Source: Triglochin maritima (Eukaryota; Streptophyta; Magnoliopsida; Alismatales; Juncaginaceae). From it: a DNA stretch of 64,000 bases. The notes below the pieces were generated by a model. It ran no database searches and was not told the DNA's origin. It saw only the letters and a list, made by a program, of their open reading frames with translations. A program made the translations under genes and the position numbers. The stretch lies in NCBI GenBank assembly GCA_963682175.1, contig OY821770.1:18940501-19004500 (forward strand), given 5' to 3'. Within the stretch, counting starts at the first letter, position 1. The number at the start of each line of letters is the position of its first letter. Below are positions 34,801 through 45,988 of this stretch, in pieces.

Positions 34801-35951
34801 GAGGAACTTCTGGTGGAGAGGGATGAAGCGTGATGTGGCTGATTTTGTGACTAGGTGCTTGGTTTGCCAGCGGTGAAGATCGAGCACCAGAGACCAGCGG
34901 GACCGATGCAGAGTATAGAGCTACCTGAGTGGAAATGGGAGCATGTGACGATGGATTTCGTCACCGGGTTGCCGAAGACGAGGAGATATCACGACGCGAT
35001 TTGAGTTATAGTCGATCGACTGACCAAGTCGGCACACTTTCTGGCTATCCGGACTACTTTACCTTTGGAGGGTCTGGCAAGGTTATATATTGAGTAAATC
35101 GTCATACTGCATGGGGTGCCAGTGAGTATCATTTCAGATTGAGATTCGAGGTTCACTTCTAGATTCTAGGGGAGTTTGCAACAGGCTCTGGTCAGTCTGA
35201 GAGGACTATTTAGACGTTAGAGGACATGCTGAGAGCGTGCACTCTAGATTGGGCAGGGCACTGGGATGAGCACCTGCCGTTGATTGAGTTCGCCTACAAC
35301 AACAACTACCATGCGAGTATTGGGATGGCGCCGTACGAGGCTTTGTACGGGAGACCCTGCAGATCACCGGTATGCTGGAGTGAGGTAGGCGAGAGACAGT
35401 TAGTCGGGCCTGAGATTATACAGATGTATGCTGAGAAGGTTGATGTGATCAGGCAGCGACTAGCGACAGCTCAGAGCAGGCAGAAGAGCTACGCGGATCG
35501 GCGTAGGCGAGTGTTGATTTTTGAGGTTGGCGATCATGTCTTTCTGAAGATCTCACCGTCGCGCGGGGTGATGAGATTCGGGAAGAAGGGGAAGCTCAGT
35601 CCGAGGTATATTGGATCGTTTGAGATATTAGACCGAGTTGGAGAGGTCGCCTACTGGATTGCATTGCCGCCACAGTTCTCTGGTCTTCACAACGTCTTCC
35701 ACGTTTCGATGCTGAGGAAGTACGTATCAGATCCTTCTCATGTGATTTAGATTGAGGTTCCAGAGATCCAACAAGATTTGTCTCTTGAGGAGAGACCGGT
35801 AGTGATTGTGGATCGGATGGAGCATTAGCTCAGGAGGAGGACTATTTCTATGGTTAACGTCAGGTGGCAGCATCACTCTGAGCGAGAGGCTACTTGGGAG
35901 GTTGAGGACGAAGTCTGGAAGTTGTATCCGGAGCTGTTTGGTAAGCACTGA
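34801..35951 (+). pseudogene. gypsy B integrase core and chromodomain
   Basis: The zinc region ends CLVCQ. The core has MDFVTGLPK near 34952 and a degraded second Asp region (ISD, then a stop) near 35128. About 50 bases are missing near 35192 compared with element A, joining CAGGCTCTG to GTCAGTCTGAG and changing the frame. 35226-35750 is then open (LIEFAYNNNYHASIGMAPYEALYGRPC, FEVGDHVFLKISPSRG, NVFHVSMLRKY). A chromodomain follows (RRTISMVNVRWQHHSEREATWE) with two further stops. Confidence 0.88.
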
Positions 35952-35977
35952 TCTAATTTCGCGGGCGAAATTCTTTT

Positions 35978-35989
35978 AAGGAGGGTGGA
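35978..35989 (+). other. polypurine tract, gypsy B
   Basis: AAGGAGGGTGGA just before the 3' LTR. Confidence 0.85.
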
Positions 35990-35990
35990 T

Positions 35991-37713
35991 TGTAATATCC
36001 TAACCCATGGTTATTGTTTTAATTGTGATTAGGGGTGGATTAGGATGGAGGGCTGGGTTTGATTGGGTGGTGTTGAGGTGGATGGTGGAGATTGGGGGAG
36101 GTATATGAGTTGGTGGGTTTTCTCTCTCTCTCTCTCGTGCTATTCTCTCTCTCACGCTCGAGTCTCTCTCTCTCTCTCTTGATCTGCAGTTCTCTGAGGC
36201 GAGGAGGAGCTTAGACATTCTCCAGGTCGTGTTGTTCGAGACTCGCCGGGTCGTTGCCGGAGTTGTCGAAGAAATCGGAGTAGAAGAAGGTCGCCGGAGA
36301 TTGAGCTAAATCGTGGAAACGCTCGCCGTTGGTTCTTCAAGGCTTCTTCAAGCCTTGATGTATGTCAAACTTGCTTTTACACTCACCTATTATTAGTGTG
36401 GGGGTGAGAGCGGTCGACGGTAGGCCGTTTTGGCTCGTCGGACCTGCACAGCGATTTCTGCACTAAAATCGGTCGACCGGTGTTTTGGGTTCGGTCGACC
36501 GGTTATAGTGTATTTTGGGAGACATCCTCGCACCGGTCGAACGATACCCTTTGGGTGGTCGACCGGTTGTGCAATTCGAGCGAGGGATGAATGCTCTGGT
36601 GCTTTTCGGTCGACCGGGTCTCCTTTGTCGGTCGACCGAAAGTACTGTTGTATGTCGGTTGGGGCGTTGACCATCTAAACGGTCGACCGCCTGTTTGACT
36701 CGTTCGACCGACGACTTAAGTTAACTTAATGTCCGGTCGACCGGAAGTGTTGTTTCGGTCGACCGTGTGGATCGACTTGTTGAAGGCTTTTGCACTCGTG
36801 GTTTTCGGTCGACCGCTAGTGTTGTTTCGGTCGACCGTGTAGTGTGTACTGTTGGTGAGTCTTACTGGTGGTTTTCGGTCGACCGATTGGCGGGTTTTTC
36901 GATTGGGCCAGTTCTCTAGGTGAGGATCGGTCGACCGTTGAACAGTTTTCGTTCGACCATTTCTGTTGTTTTTGGTGGATTCGTGGTTTTATGAGTACAC
37001 TTGACGACGCCTCGTCTCTCTGGCCCCAAGGGGGGCAACGACACAGACTGTCACCCGATAGTGGTGTGCTTGTACGCTTGAAAGTGGCTCGTCTCTCCGG
37101 CCTTTTGGGCAACGGCACAGACTGTCGCCTGATAGTAGTACGAGTGTTGTGGGTTGGGGTGAGAGGACCCTTGAGACCCGGTTGTGTGGTCGTGACTGTA
37201 CCGGCGGTGCCGTGTGTGCACGAGTGTTGTGGGTCGGGGTGAGAGGACCCTTGAGACCCGGTTGTGTGGTCGTGATTGTACCGGCGGTGCCGTGTGTGCA
37301 CGAGTGTTGTGGGTTGGGGTGAGAGGACCCTTGAGACCCGATCATGTCTGATTGTACTATTCATTATTCATTGCATATTTCATTATTGTCCATATATGTG
37401 TTAGGGTTTGGAATACTGGGGTTCCTTCTGGAAACTCAGGCATTTTATGTCTGCTTTCAGGCTGTGAGCAACGGTAGAGGGTGGTGCCTGCGGAGGAGAG
37501 CTTCTGGGACCAGATCGTGTTTTCCCCTCGTTTGAGGTTGTGATTACATGTGTATATTGTATCTTATAGCTTGTGATGCAATCACCCATTTTTGTAAACT
37601 CAGATCTATATATTTGATATATATGTTGGTGCACCTGGTGTCTATCTTTGGTAATGTCCTCCGTTGTTTGTATGTTATAAATTTTAAATTTTCCGCTGTT
37701 CGAGGACGTTACA
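35991..37713 (+). repeat. 3' LTR of gypsy element B (1723 bp)
   Basis: Same ends as the 5' LTR. Palindromes lie at 36411-36957. Compared with the 5' LTR it lacks 96 bp (5' LTR positions 30380-30475), with the break inside a TCGACC word on each side, and it has two full 80-bp units and a half (37142-37340) instead of four and a half. Confidence 0.93.
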
Positions 37714-37885
37714 GTAAATCTTACAAAACATCATGGAAAATTCAAATCCAAATAATTTGAACGAACACGGCCTTTTTCCGATAAGCTTGACCGTATTAGT
37801 GGTTATTTAGGGTCGCCCAATAAAAACTCCAAAGTTCGAATCAAACGTAAACATTTCTTATGCTAATAACGAGTAATTACAAAGT

Positions 37886-37932
<47 letters not shown>

Positions 37933-39229
37933 CAAATTAGTTTGCAATAAATGCAAATAATGATTGTAATTACCTCATTTAGAAAGATATAAGATAATGA
38001 ATTTATGTGAGATCTTTTTTTGTGATAGTCTTCACATAATTAGGAGTAGACTAATTTTTTTTTACTGTCACACTTAACGTAATTTATTACATTTTCAAAC
38101 ACGAGTGCCCGAATATGATGTATTTAAATATTCAAATGTAACAAATTAAAGATATCATAGTTCAAATATAACAGTAGTAGTAAATTAAAATAAATTTCAT
38201 TAACACAATAGTGGTTGGGTTTTATATTAAGGAAAAATGTAATAAATGAAAATGCGCTGAGGTTAATAAGATGCGTTTATTAAATTAGAAATATTAAGAA
38301 TGTTAGTATAGGACGTAAAAACTAGTTAGAATAAAATTTTATATTAGAAATTCCAAAATTGCTGAAAAAACGCATAGTTGCCTTGTATATTGCAATTTAG
38401 CATTTTAATATTATTTTATTTAGTTGTACATGTTTGTACCTTTTTAACACAATATTGCTACAACGTTGTAATTCAATGAAAATGTATTCTTCAAGTAAGA
38501 CTTCAATGCATTGTAATATTAAAATACATTTTCCATTATCAATATAGCATTGAATTCTTACTTTAGACGTGCTTTCTTTGAATTCAAACACAAGAAGAAA
38601 ATTATTGTTAAAAATGAAAAGATTAATAAAATATCAACCAAAAGAATTTATAATTTAAATACTAAATTGTAATTTGGCAAGGAGTAATTCACTTCATAAT
38701 ATTTTTCTTATTATGCATTTAGTTAAGATTTTTTTAAAGGAAAATTATATAAATCATTTTTCAAATAAAAATAAAATCAAACTCAAAAACTAAGAGAATT
38801 AAATTCAAAGGAAAACAAGCTTTTTATATTGGAATTGGTCAAGGAACTTCAACATGGTTGGCAATAAATCCAAGCTGCAAAGGAAACAACAAAGAAAGTT
38901 AACTAATTCAGCCATGGCTATTGCGTGTTAAATTCTAAAATTCCAACAAAGAAGTGATCCTATATTGGGAAGTCATGATAAATATATTTGGAGACTGGAG
39001 CCAACGAGCTCTAAAATCTCAAATTTAGTTGTATGATCGCAAGTCATCAATATCAAATGACTTAATTGTAATATAACACATTACAAGATATCCAAGCGAG
39101 TACTTCGCCATTGAGGTTCCATTACAAGAAATCCAAGTGTAGACATTTGACAACCTTAAAAAGGACAAACGATGTCAGCTTCATCTGGAAATTCACGTGA
39201 ATTAACATATTCTGAATTTGATGATACAG
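37714..39229. other. MLO copy 2 intron 8, host part
   Basis: AT-rich intron between element B and exon 9, with a TA microsatellite at 37888-37929. No gene or recognisable element is seen. It ends GATGATACAG, the exon 9 acceptor. Confidence 0.7.
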
Positions 39230-40722
39230 TCCAGTTTTATGGGCTTCTGCTGTGGTCCTATTACTTATCAATGTGCAAGGTAAGCTGCATGCAAATATGA
39301 CGCAACAATGTTCTGCAAAAGTAGTTAGATCTTATTAATTGATTTAACTAATCAAAGCAAACACTTTTTTACTTCAGGGTGGATGGCATTGTTCTGGGTT
39401 TCCCTCATTCCTCCAATTGTAAGAAACCTCTAATACAAAATCCTTAACGCTTTATATCGATCTTCCAAATCCAAAGAATTCTATTGACGTTTCGTGTTAA
39501 AACAGTTACTGCTTGCAGTTGGAACAAAGCTGCAGGCTATCATCTCAATGATGGCTTTAAAGATTAATGAACAATATGTAGTCACTCATGGAACTCCTCT
39601 AGTCACGCTTAACGACCGACACTTCTGGTTTTATTCTTTTTCTCATCCATTTCACCTTGTCTCTGGTATTGAAAGTTGAATATCTGTCATACTATATTTG
39701 TTTGATGGCAGCATTCACAAATGCAAAAATCACTAAACAAATTGCTTGATTGTTTTCTAATTATTTCATGCAGAACGCTTTCCAAATTATTTATTTCCTT
39801 TGGATTTGGGTAATGTTCATTTTGTTGTTTTGTCTGATTATTGACATGGATAAATAAAACTTTGCTTAAGTATTTTTTTCTATTAATGTGACATGTTCAG
39901 TTTTCGTTTGGGTTTGATTCTTGCTTGAATGCGGATAAGAAGCTGCTTATTATCAGAATTTGTCTAGGGTAACCATTCAATCTCTTTCATAAATGTTCCC
40001 TCTTATCTTTTTAGCTTCACAACTCATTAATTAAACCTTTCCTTTTCTGACATTGACATATTGATTCGACCATATTTATATCTCGATTAACCGAGATGCT
40101 TTCTTAAATAGTTTATCTAAATCGTTTGAATATATCATTTAAAAAAAAATCTTTCATCCAATTTATCTCTGGATTTTGTAGGGTTGTTGTACATCTCTTA
40201 TGCAGTTACGTAACACTTCCTCTTTATGCCTTGGTCTCGCAGGTACAATTATTTCCTTACACCCTATCGTTCCACATTTTTCTAAAAAAAGCTATATATG
40301 GTTCTTTTTTTTTTAAAATGTCAATCAAGTTGAGTTGTGATTAGTATTTATTTTACCATCGCTCATTTTTTTCATTGAAAATTCCAGTTGGGTTCTCAAA
40401 TGAAGAGATCCGTATTCGACGATCACACCTCTCGGGCTCTCAAGGAGTGGTACGACTCTGCCAAAAAAAGGCTTGGGCTCTGAAAACTTCAAACTTCTTC
40501 AACACCAAGCACCTCCAAGGTGATTGAGACTCAAATAATTGCTCCTACCCTTACTTAAAAAACTCTTAATGTTGATAATGAAGCAATGGTGACCAATAAC
40601 AAAGTTGCCTATGAATACCAACGTTAGAAAACTAGATACGGAGACATTATCTTTTTTGAACACAACAAAGTTAGTCGATGTTGCATGTTGCATTGGATCG
40701 TCAGAGTGTCGGCTGTATTTGT

Positions 40723-41318
40723 GTTGAACGTATTAATTTAAACCGCAAGTGCACGACCGCGTTGAAGCGGTGGCAAATATGGATCGTCCTCAGGGAGGTG
40801 AGTAGTCTCTCGTTTGCACGAAATCAAGTGGCAAAAATATGAAGAAGATAGTTGTTTATGCTACTCTACGCTACACTACACTACGAAATACGAAATGCGA
40901 AATGCGAAAGAAAACAACAAACGATTAACTAAAACTTAACTAAGAACAAAAGAAGAGTGCTGGAATTCAGAAATGGAAAACCCCTAAGGGGTGTAGTGAG
41001 TGCACACATGCAAAGAGGTGGGTGTTGAACACATTCTTTAAGCACAAATAAAGGTGGTGTTATCATACATAGGAAGTGTCTAAATGTTATGGCAAAACCC
41101 ATCAATCCATTCACCATCCTAGTTGATTAACATTTACATATACAAGTTATTTATTTCAGAACCTAAACAAGCATGAGAGGTGTCTAATCATTTTGGCAAA
41201 ACTCATCAAATTATAAATTCTATCATAAACAAGCAAGCATACATTCATGTTTTATCAACACATTAGAAATAAAGCATTCATTCTATTCTCTAATGCATGT
41301 ATGAACATCTACTCCACC
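40723..41318 (-). repeat. truncated LTR, same family as the 21429-22852 insertion
   Basis: Read on the minus strand this resembles the right half of the 21429-22852 sequence: the ggggtggagtagatgt region, CACTACACCCCTTAGGGGTTTTC, a TAGTGTAGTGTAG-like run, and the terminal GCTTCAACGCGGTCGTGCAC then TTAATACGTTCAACA. It stops in mid-LTR at about 41318, where gypsy C coding begins with no spacer. It lies just downstream of the MLO copy 2 tail. Confidence 0.7.
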
Positions 41319-42060
41319 CCAAGTGGCTTCACGCTCGCTATAGTGCTGCCACCTAACCTTTACCATCGGAATGGTTCTCCTTCTGAGCTGGTGCTCCATC
41401 CGATCTATAATCTCCACGGGCCTCTCCTTGAGAGATAAATCCTGACTGATCTCGGGAACACTGATCTCAATCACATGCGACGGATTGGCAACGTATTTCC
41501 TCAACATCGAAACGTGGAAAACGTTGTGAATACCTGAAAGCTGCGGTGGCAAAGCAACACGGTAGGCAACCTGTCCTACACGACGGTCTGACGTACCTCG
41601 GACTAAGCTTGCCCTTCTTCCCAAATCTCATCACTCGACGGGCTGGTGAAATCCTCAGGAATACGTGATCGCCCACCTCAAACCTCAACTCTCGTCTACG
41701 CCTATCTGTGTAACTCTTCTGTCTGCTTAGAGCCGTCCCCAACCTCTGCCTGATCACACCAACCATCTCATCATACATATGAGAAATCTCTGGCCCAATC
41801 AGCTGCCTCTCGCCTACGTCACTCCAGCATATCGGTGATCTACAAGGCCGACCGTATAAAGCCTCGTACGGTGCCATCCCAATGCTCGAATGGTAGCTAT
41901 TGTTGTAGGCGAACTCGGTCAACGACAAGTGTGCATCCCAAAATGCTGCCCAATCTAGGGTACACGCTCTCATCATATCCTCCAGCGTCTGGATGGTCCT
42001 CTCCGACTGACCATCTGTCTGCGGATGAAAAGTTGTGCTGAACTTCAACTGAGTCTCCAA
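41319..42060 (-). pseudogene. gypsy C integrase C-terminal half and chromodomain start
   Basis: Minus-strand frame 42060-41467 has STTFHPQTDGQSERTIQTLEDM, FAYNNSYHSSIGMAPYEALYGRPC and FEVGDHVFLRISPARR. A frame change leads to 41624-41283 with NVFHVSMLRKYV and the chromodomain start RRTIPMVKVRWQHYSEREATW. The catalytic Asp residues of integrase are absent because of the upstream deletion. Confidence 0.87.
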
Positions 42061-42430
42061 CGCCTTTTGCAGACTACCCCAAAATCTATGAACGCCGCAG
42101 GTGCATTCGTCAGCCCAAACGACATCACCAAGAACTCGTAATGCTCGTACCTCGTCCTGAACGCTGTCTTCTGGACATCTGCATCCCTGATCCTCAGCTG
42201 ATGATAACTGGATCGCAGATCGATCTTCGAAAATACCCTCGTTGACTGCAACTGATCGAAAAGATCCTCAATCCTGGGTAAAGGATACCGATTTCTAATG
42301 GTAACCTTATTCAGCATCCGATAATCAATGCACATCCTCAACGAGCTATCTCTCTTCTTCACGAAGAGCATTGGAGCTCCCCAAGGTGAAACACTGGTCT
42401 GATCAAACCTGAATCTAGCAGATCCTGCAA
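42045..42430 (-). pseudogene. gypsy C RT N-terminal part, joined to integrase
   Basis: The minus-strand frame from 42371 reads [19 protein letters not shown] and [17 protein letters not shown]. It then passes within one codon into integrase sequence in another frame (FWGSLQKAL equivalent). The RT catalytic motif, RNase H and the integrase zinc and first catalytic regions are missing. Confidence 0.88.
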
Positions 42431-44140
42431 CTACTTCTTCAGCTCAGCTAACTCTGCAGGCGCCATCCTATACGGGGCCTTCGACTGCGGTGTAGTCTCA
42501 GCTACCAAATTGATACCAAACTCGATCTCTCTGTGAGGCGGCAACCCGGTGATCTCATCAGAAAATACCTCAGGAAAATCCTGAACAACCTCGATATCTT
42601 CCAACTTCTTCACCTCAAGATCTGGCACCACAAGCGCCGCTATAAACGCTCTGCAACCCTGGTGGATCATCCTCTGAGCCTTTACTGCGGAAACCAAAAT
42701 CCGACCATCTCTACTCCTAGTCCCTTTGATCAGCAAATCAGGAAGACCCCTCCTCGAAATCAAAATCTTCTTTTCTCGGCACAAGACTCGAACATCATAC
42801 TGGGACAGCCAATCCATCCCAAGTATGACATCGAAGTCTACCATCGGTAACAAGACCAGGTCTGCTGGGAACTCCTGGTCTCCCGAAGCAACCGTGGCGC
42901 CGGGGAGGAAGCTCCGTACAATGCCCACCAAACCCAAAGGTGTGATGACTTCCAAAGTGGCAGTCAACATCGCAGGGGTACGGCCTAACATGCTAGCAAA
43001 CTTCTCAGAGATGAACGAGTGTGTGACCCCGCAATTGAAAAGCACTCTAGCTATATGGCCATCAACATAAAGCGTACCTTCCACCACAACACTGGCATCT
43101 CTAGCCTTCTCAGCCTGGATGGTGAAAACGCGACCAACACTCTTCCCTTGCTGAGGTGGTGCAGCTGGTATACTCGGTCCCACTTCGCTAGCTGAGGAGG
43201 AACCCGGTCGTCCACTAGGTCCATCTGACCTACTCGGGCAGAAACGAATAAAATGTCCCATTTGGCCACAACCATGGCATGCACCTGAACGAGCCCCACA
43301 CCCGCACCCGGGGTGAACTCCGCCACATTTCCTGCACTGCCCTGTCTGCTGAGATCCACCGCTATCAACCCGGGGCCTCTTGCCCGGATTTCCTAAAATC
43401 TGAACTCCGGGTCGCACAATGGCCTTCGTCTGCACCTTCCTGGCCTCTACCGTCTCCTGGTAGTCCTGATCCATAATTGTCGCAAACTTCACTACATCAG
43501 CTAAAGTCTAAGGCATGCTCGTAGTCACACGAGACCGGAACTGCGGCCTCAACCCTTGGATAAACTTTCGAGCTCTCTGCTCTTGTGTCACATAAGTATC
43601 TGGGCAGTAACGCTCTACGGCGTGAAACCTCCTAATGTAAGCCGCCAACATCATCTCTCGCTGCTCGAGTGCCAGGAACTCCTCCTTTTTCCGATCACGC
43701 ACGTGCTGGGGAAAATACTGTTGGTTGAACTCCGCGAGGAATTCCTCCCAGCCCAACTCCTCACTGTCCTCGAAAACAACAGCCGACGTGGACCTCCACC
43801 AGTTGGTTGCCTCTCCGTCCAACACATAGGTGACCAGATCCACCTGCCTCTCAGAAGGACATCCGATAGCCCTGAAGATCTTCCAAATCTTGAAGACCCA
43901 ATCCTCCGCTGCCTCCGGCTCACCACTACCATCAAAGGAAGGAGGGTGCTGACGCATAAACCGATCCAGCACTGCCCCCGCCCCTGTCTGCTCAGACTGT
44001 GCAGACTGGCGCTCGAGAAACTAGCCCAGCCTACCAAGAGTCCCCTGAAGGGTCCTCATCTCCTCCTCCCTGTGCTCCCTACCACTCTCCTCACTGGCGC
44101 CCCTATAACGTGAAGGTGACCCCACACGTCTCGGAGGCAT
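42431..44140 (-). pseudogene. gypsy C Gag and protease
   Basis: Gag starts at the minus-strand ATG 44140-44138, preceded directly by TGTGTAG, as in A. A TAG interrupts near 44023 (LGRLG, stop, FLERQ). 43972-43508 is open (RFMRQHPPSFDGSGEPEAAEDW, QQYFPQHVRDRKKEEF), ending in a TAG that replaces Gln. The same frame continues 43492-42431 with CHGCGQMGHFIRFC, a protease site reading LFNCGVTHSFI (catalytic D-S-G changed to N-C-G), VDFDVILGMDWLSQYD and the pre-RT EIEFGINLVAE. Confidence 0.9.
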
Positions 44141-44260
44141 CTACACAAGAGGATAGGAAACGACAATGAATTAATGATTATGAATGAATGCATGATGAAT
44201 GACAACTAAATGCAAGACCTCTAAGGTGGTTTCATTCGACAAGCACACCGGGACTGAAAA

Positions 44261-44272
44261 GCTCTGATACCA
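44261..44272 (-). other. primer-binding site, gypsy C
   Basis: The minus strand reads TGGTATCAGAGC, three bases from the LTR end. Confidence 0.9.
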
Positions 44273-44275
44273 AAT

Positions 44276-44349
44276 TGTAACGCCCAAAAACAGCGGAAAA
44301 TTTAAAACTTTTAAACTGATAGAAGAATCAACACCGGGGTCGTTACCAG

Positions 44350-44401
<52 letters not shown>

Positions 44402-45988
44402 AAGTGGTACACTGAGTTAACACAAGAGTCAAGGATGATTACAACCCAACACAAAAGATGTACAAACACAAATACAAGGGAAATCATCCACCTCACGATC
44501 TGGAAAAAAGGACAGGATCTGGTCTGGGTGCTCCTGCCCGCAGTCACCATCACCTACTGACGTGCACGACCTGACATGTAACATAACAATGCCTGAGTCT
44601 CCCATAGGGAAACCCCGAATGCCAAACCCCTAAGATATGAACATAACATGTATATATAAAACATGAAATGAAGAATGCAATAAAACCATAACTAACTCCC
44701 GTGCACACAAGGCACTGCCGGAAAACATCGGCCATGGGTCACAAGGGTCTCACCCCAACCCCACATCATACGTGCACACAAGGCACCGCCGGTCAGAGTC
44801 TCGGCCAACATAACGTGCTCAAAAGGCACCGCCGGAAAAACATCGGCCACAACAACGTGCCCACAAGGCACCACTCCGTAGAGCCACAACCACAATCTCC
44901 TCTTAGGTCGACATGTCCGTACCGTTGCCCAAAAAGGCCAGGGACCCGTTGTCCTCGAGGCAGATCCAACCACACAAGACACAAGCATCCATATGCAAAA
45001 CTGTGCCCCAACGGTCGAACCAAAACCATAAACGGTCGACCGAACTCCACTAGTGTTCCGCAATAAAACGGAAATAACGTCCAACCGGTCGAACGGCAAA
45101 GGGGCCCCGTTCGACCGAAATCCATCAGTGAAAACCTCTCTTGCTAAAAAAGCAACAACGGTCGAACGACAAAAACTCACGGTCGACCGATTCACACCAG
45201 TAAGACTCACCAACAAAATGCACTACACGGTCGACCGAAACCACTCTTCCGGTCGACCGGCCATTCAGTTAATTAAGTCATCGGTCAGACGAAGTCAACG
45301 AGCGGTCGACCGTTTGGGTGCTCAACGCCCCCAACCGACTTACGACAGTGCTTTCGGTCGACCGGCAAAGGGGACCCGTTCGACCGAAAACACCCAGACT
45401 CTCTTCCTCTTGCATAAAATGTACCACCGGTCGACCACTCCTAGAGTATTGTCCGACCGGTGCAAGGGATTTCGCCCGAAAAACACTACGCCCGGTCGAC
45501 CGCACCAACCCGCCGGTCGACCGTTCCAGAGCAGAAAAGCTGCTGCAAGGCCCTCAACGAGCCTTTTGGCCTACCGTCGGTCACTCCAATCCCCACGAAA
45601 GCTAAAAGGAGGATTAAACTAAAGCTTGGCATACCTTTAAGGCTTGAAGAAGCCTTTGAAGAACCCACGAAGGTCGCTTCCACGAGCGCTCTTCTCCTTC
45701 TCCGGCGAACCCAACCGTTCAACCGATCAACACGATCCTTGCGCACTCCACCGAGTCCGTCTTCCTCGCCAAATCCACACCACCACGCCCTAATAGCTGA
45801 GAGGGAGAGAGAGTTGAGCAGGAGAGAGAGTCACACGAGAGAGAGAAAATGAGAGAAAGGGAGAGAAAGTCACCTTTTATATTCTTCTCCTCCACTCATC
45901 CTAGTCGTCCATCTCAATCCAATCCAATCTTCTCTAACCCACCACCTAAACACAATTAAACCCATAAGCAAAGGGTTAGGATGTAACA
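44276..45988 (-). repeat. 5' LTR of gypsy element C (1713 bp)
   Basis: The minus strand runs from TGTTACATCCTAACCC (45988) to GGGCGTTACA (44276). It holds a CT-rich tract (45780-45880), a GTATGC possible donor near 45634, a CGGTCGACCG cluster (45010-45530), a ~42-bp minisatellite (about 44700-44880; GTGCACACAAGGCACYGCCGG core) and a (CA)n(TA)n tract. Confidence 0.9.
44352..44401. repeat. (CA)n(TA)n microsatellite in LTR C
   Basis: About 34 bp of CA followed by about 16 bp of TA. It occupies the place where LTR A has its (TA)n tract. Confidence 0.95.

Larger units (their letters stand above)
29428..37713 (+). mobile_element. Ty3/gypsy chromovirus B, in MLO copy 2 intron 8
   Basis: A full-structure element with LTRs 29428-31464 and 35991-37713, primer site, Gag-Pol and polypurine tract. 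Flanks ATAAA (29423-29427) and GTAAA (37714-37718) form a 5-bp target duplication with one mismatch. The host exons on both sides join in frame when the element and intron are removed (GGAATCAG then TCCAG). Same family as A and C. It is the best preserved of the three, but has stop codons and an integrase deletion. Confidence 0.93.
18078..40483 (+). pseudogene. MLO-family seven-transmembrane protein, copy 2 (15 exons, disabled)
   Basis: Exons: 18078-18205, 28129-28186, 28332-28537, 28622-28738, 28825-28885, 28966-29054, 29129-29203, 29326-29414, 39230-39279, 39378-39418, 39506-39665, 39774-39809, 39901-39968, 40182-40242 and 40388-40483. All junctions are GT-AG and phases agree. Landmarks: TSTWVVASVCVV (TM1), [125 protein letters not shown] and CSYVTLPLYALVSQ, then a basic KEWYDSAKKR at the calmodulin-binding position. 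Lesions: one base lost plus TAG at 18116 in exon 1; TAA at 28849 in exon 5; exon 11 is 14 bp shorter than in copy 1, shifting frame near 39630; TGA at 40481 right after KKRLGL. The last exon starts TTG where copies usually have ATG (Met). Introns 1 and 8 (each about 9.8 kb) hold gypsy elements A and B. Confidence 0.93.
41319..45988 (-). mobile_element. Ty3/gypsy chromovirus C (minus strand, 3' end lost)
   Basis: On the minus strand: LTR (45988-44276), primer site, Gag, protease, partial RT, partial integrase, start of chromodomain. The end of Pol, the polypurine tract and the 3' LTR are missing: coding breaks off in the chromodomain at HYSEREATWG (41319), against the truncated foreign LTR. 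About 1.56 kb of Pol is also deleted internally. Same family as A and B. Confidence 0.9.

Noticed and set aside
44171..44386. Cys-Val repeat open frame
   Set aside because: Translation of the (CA)n microsatellite in LTR C.
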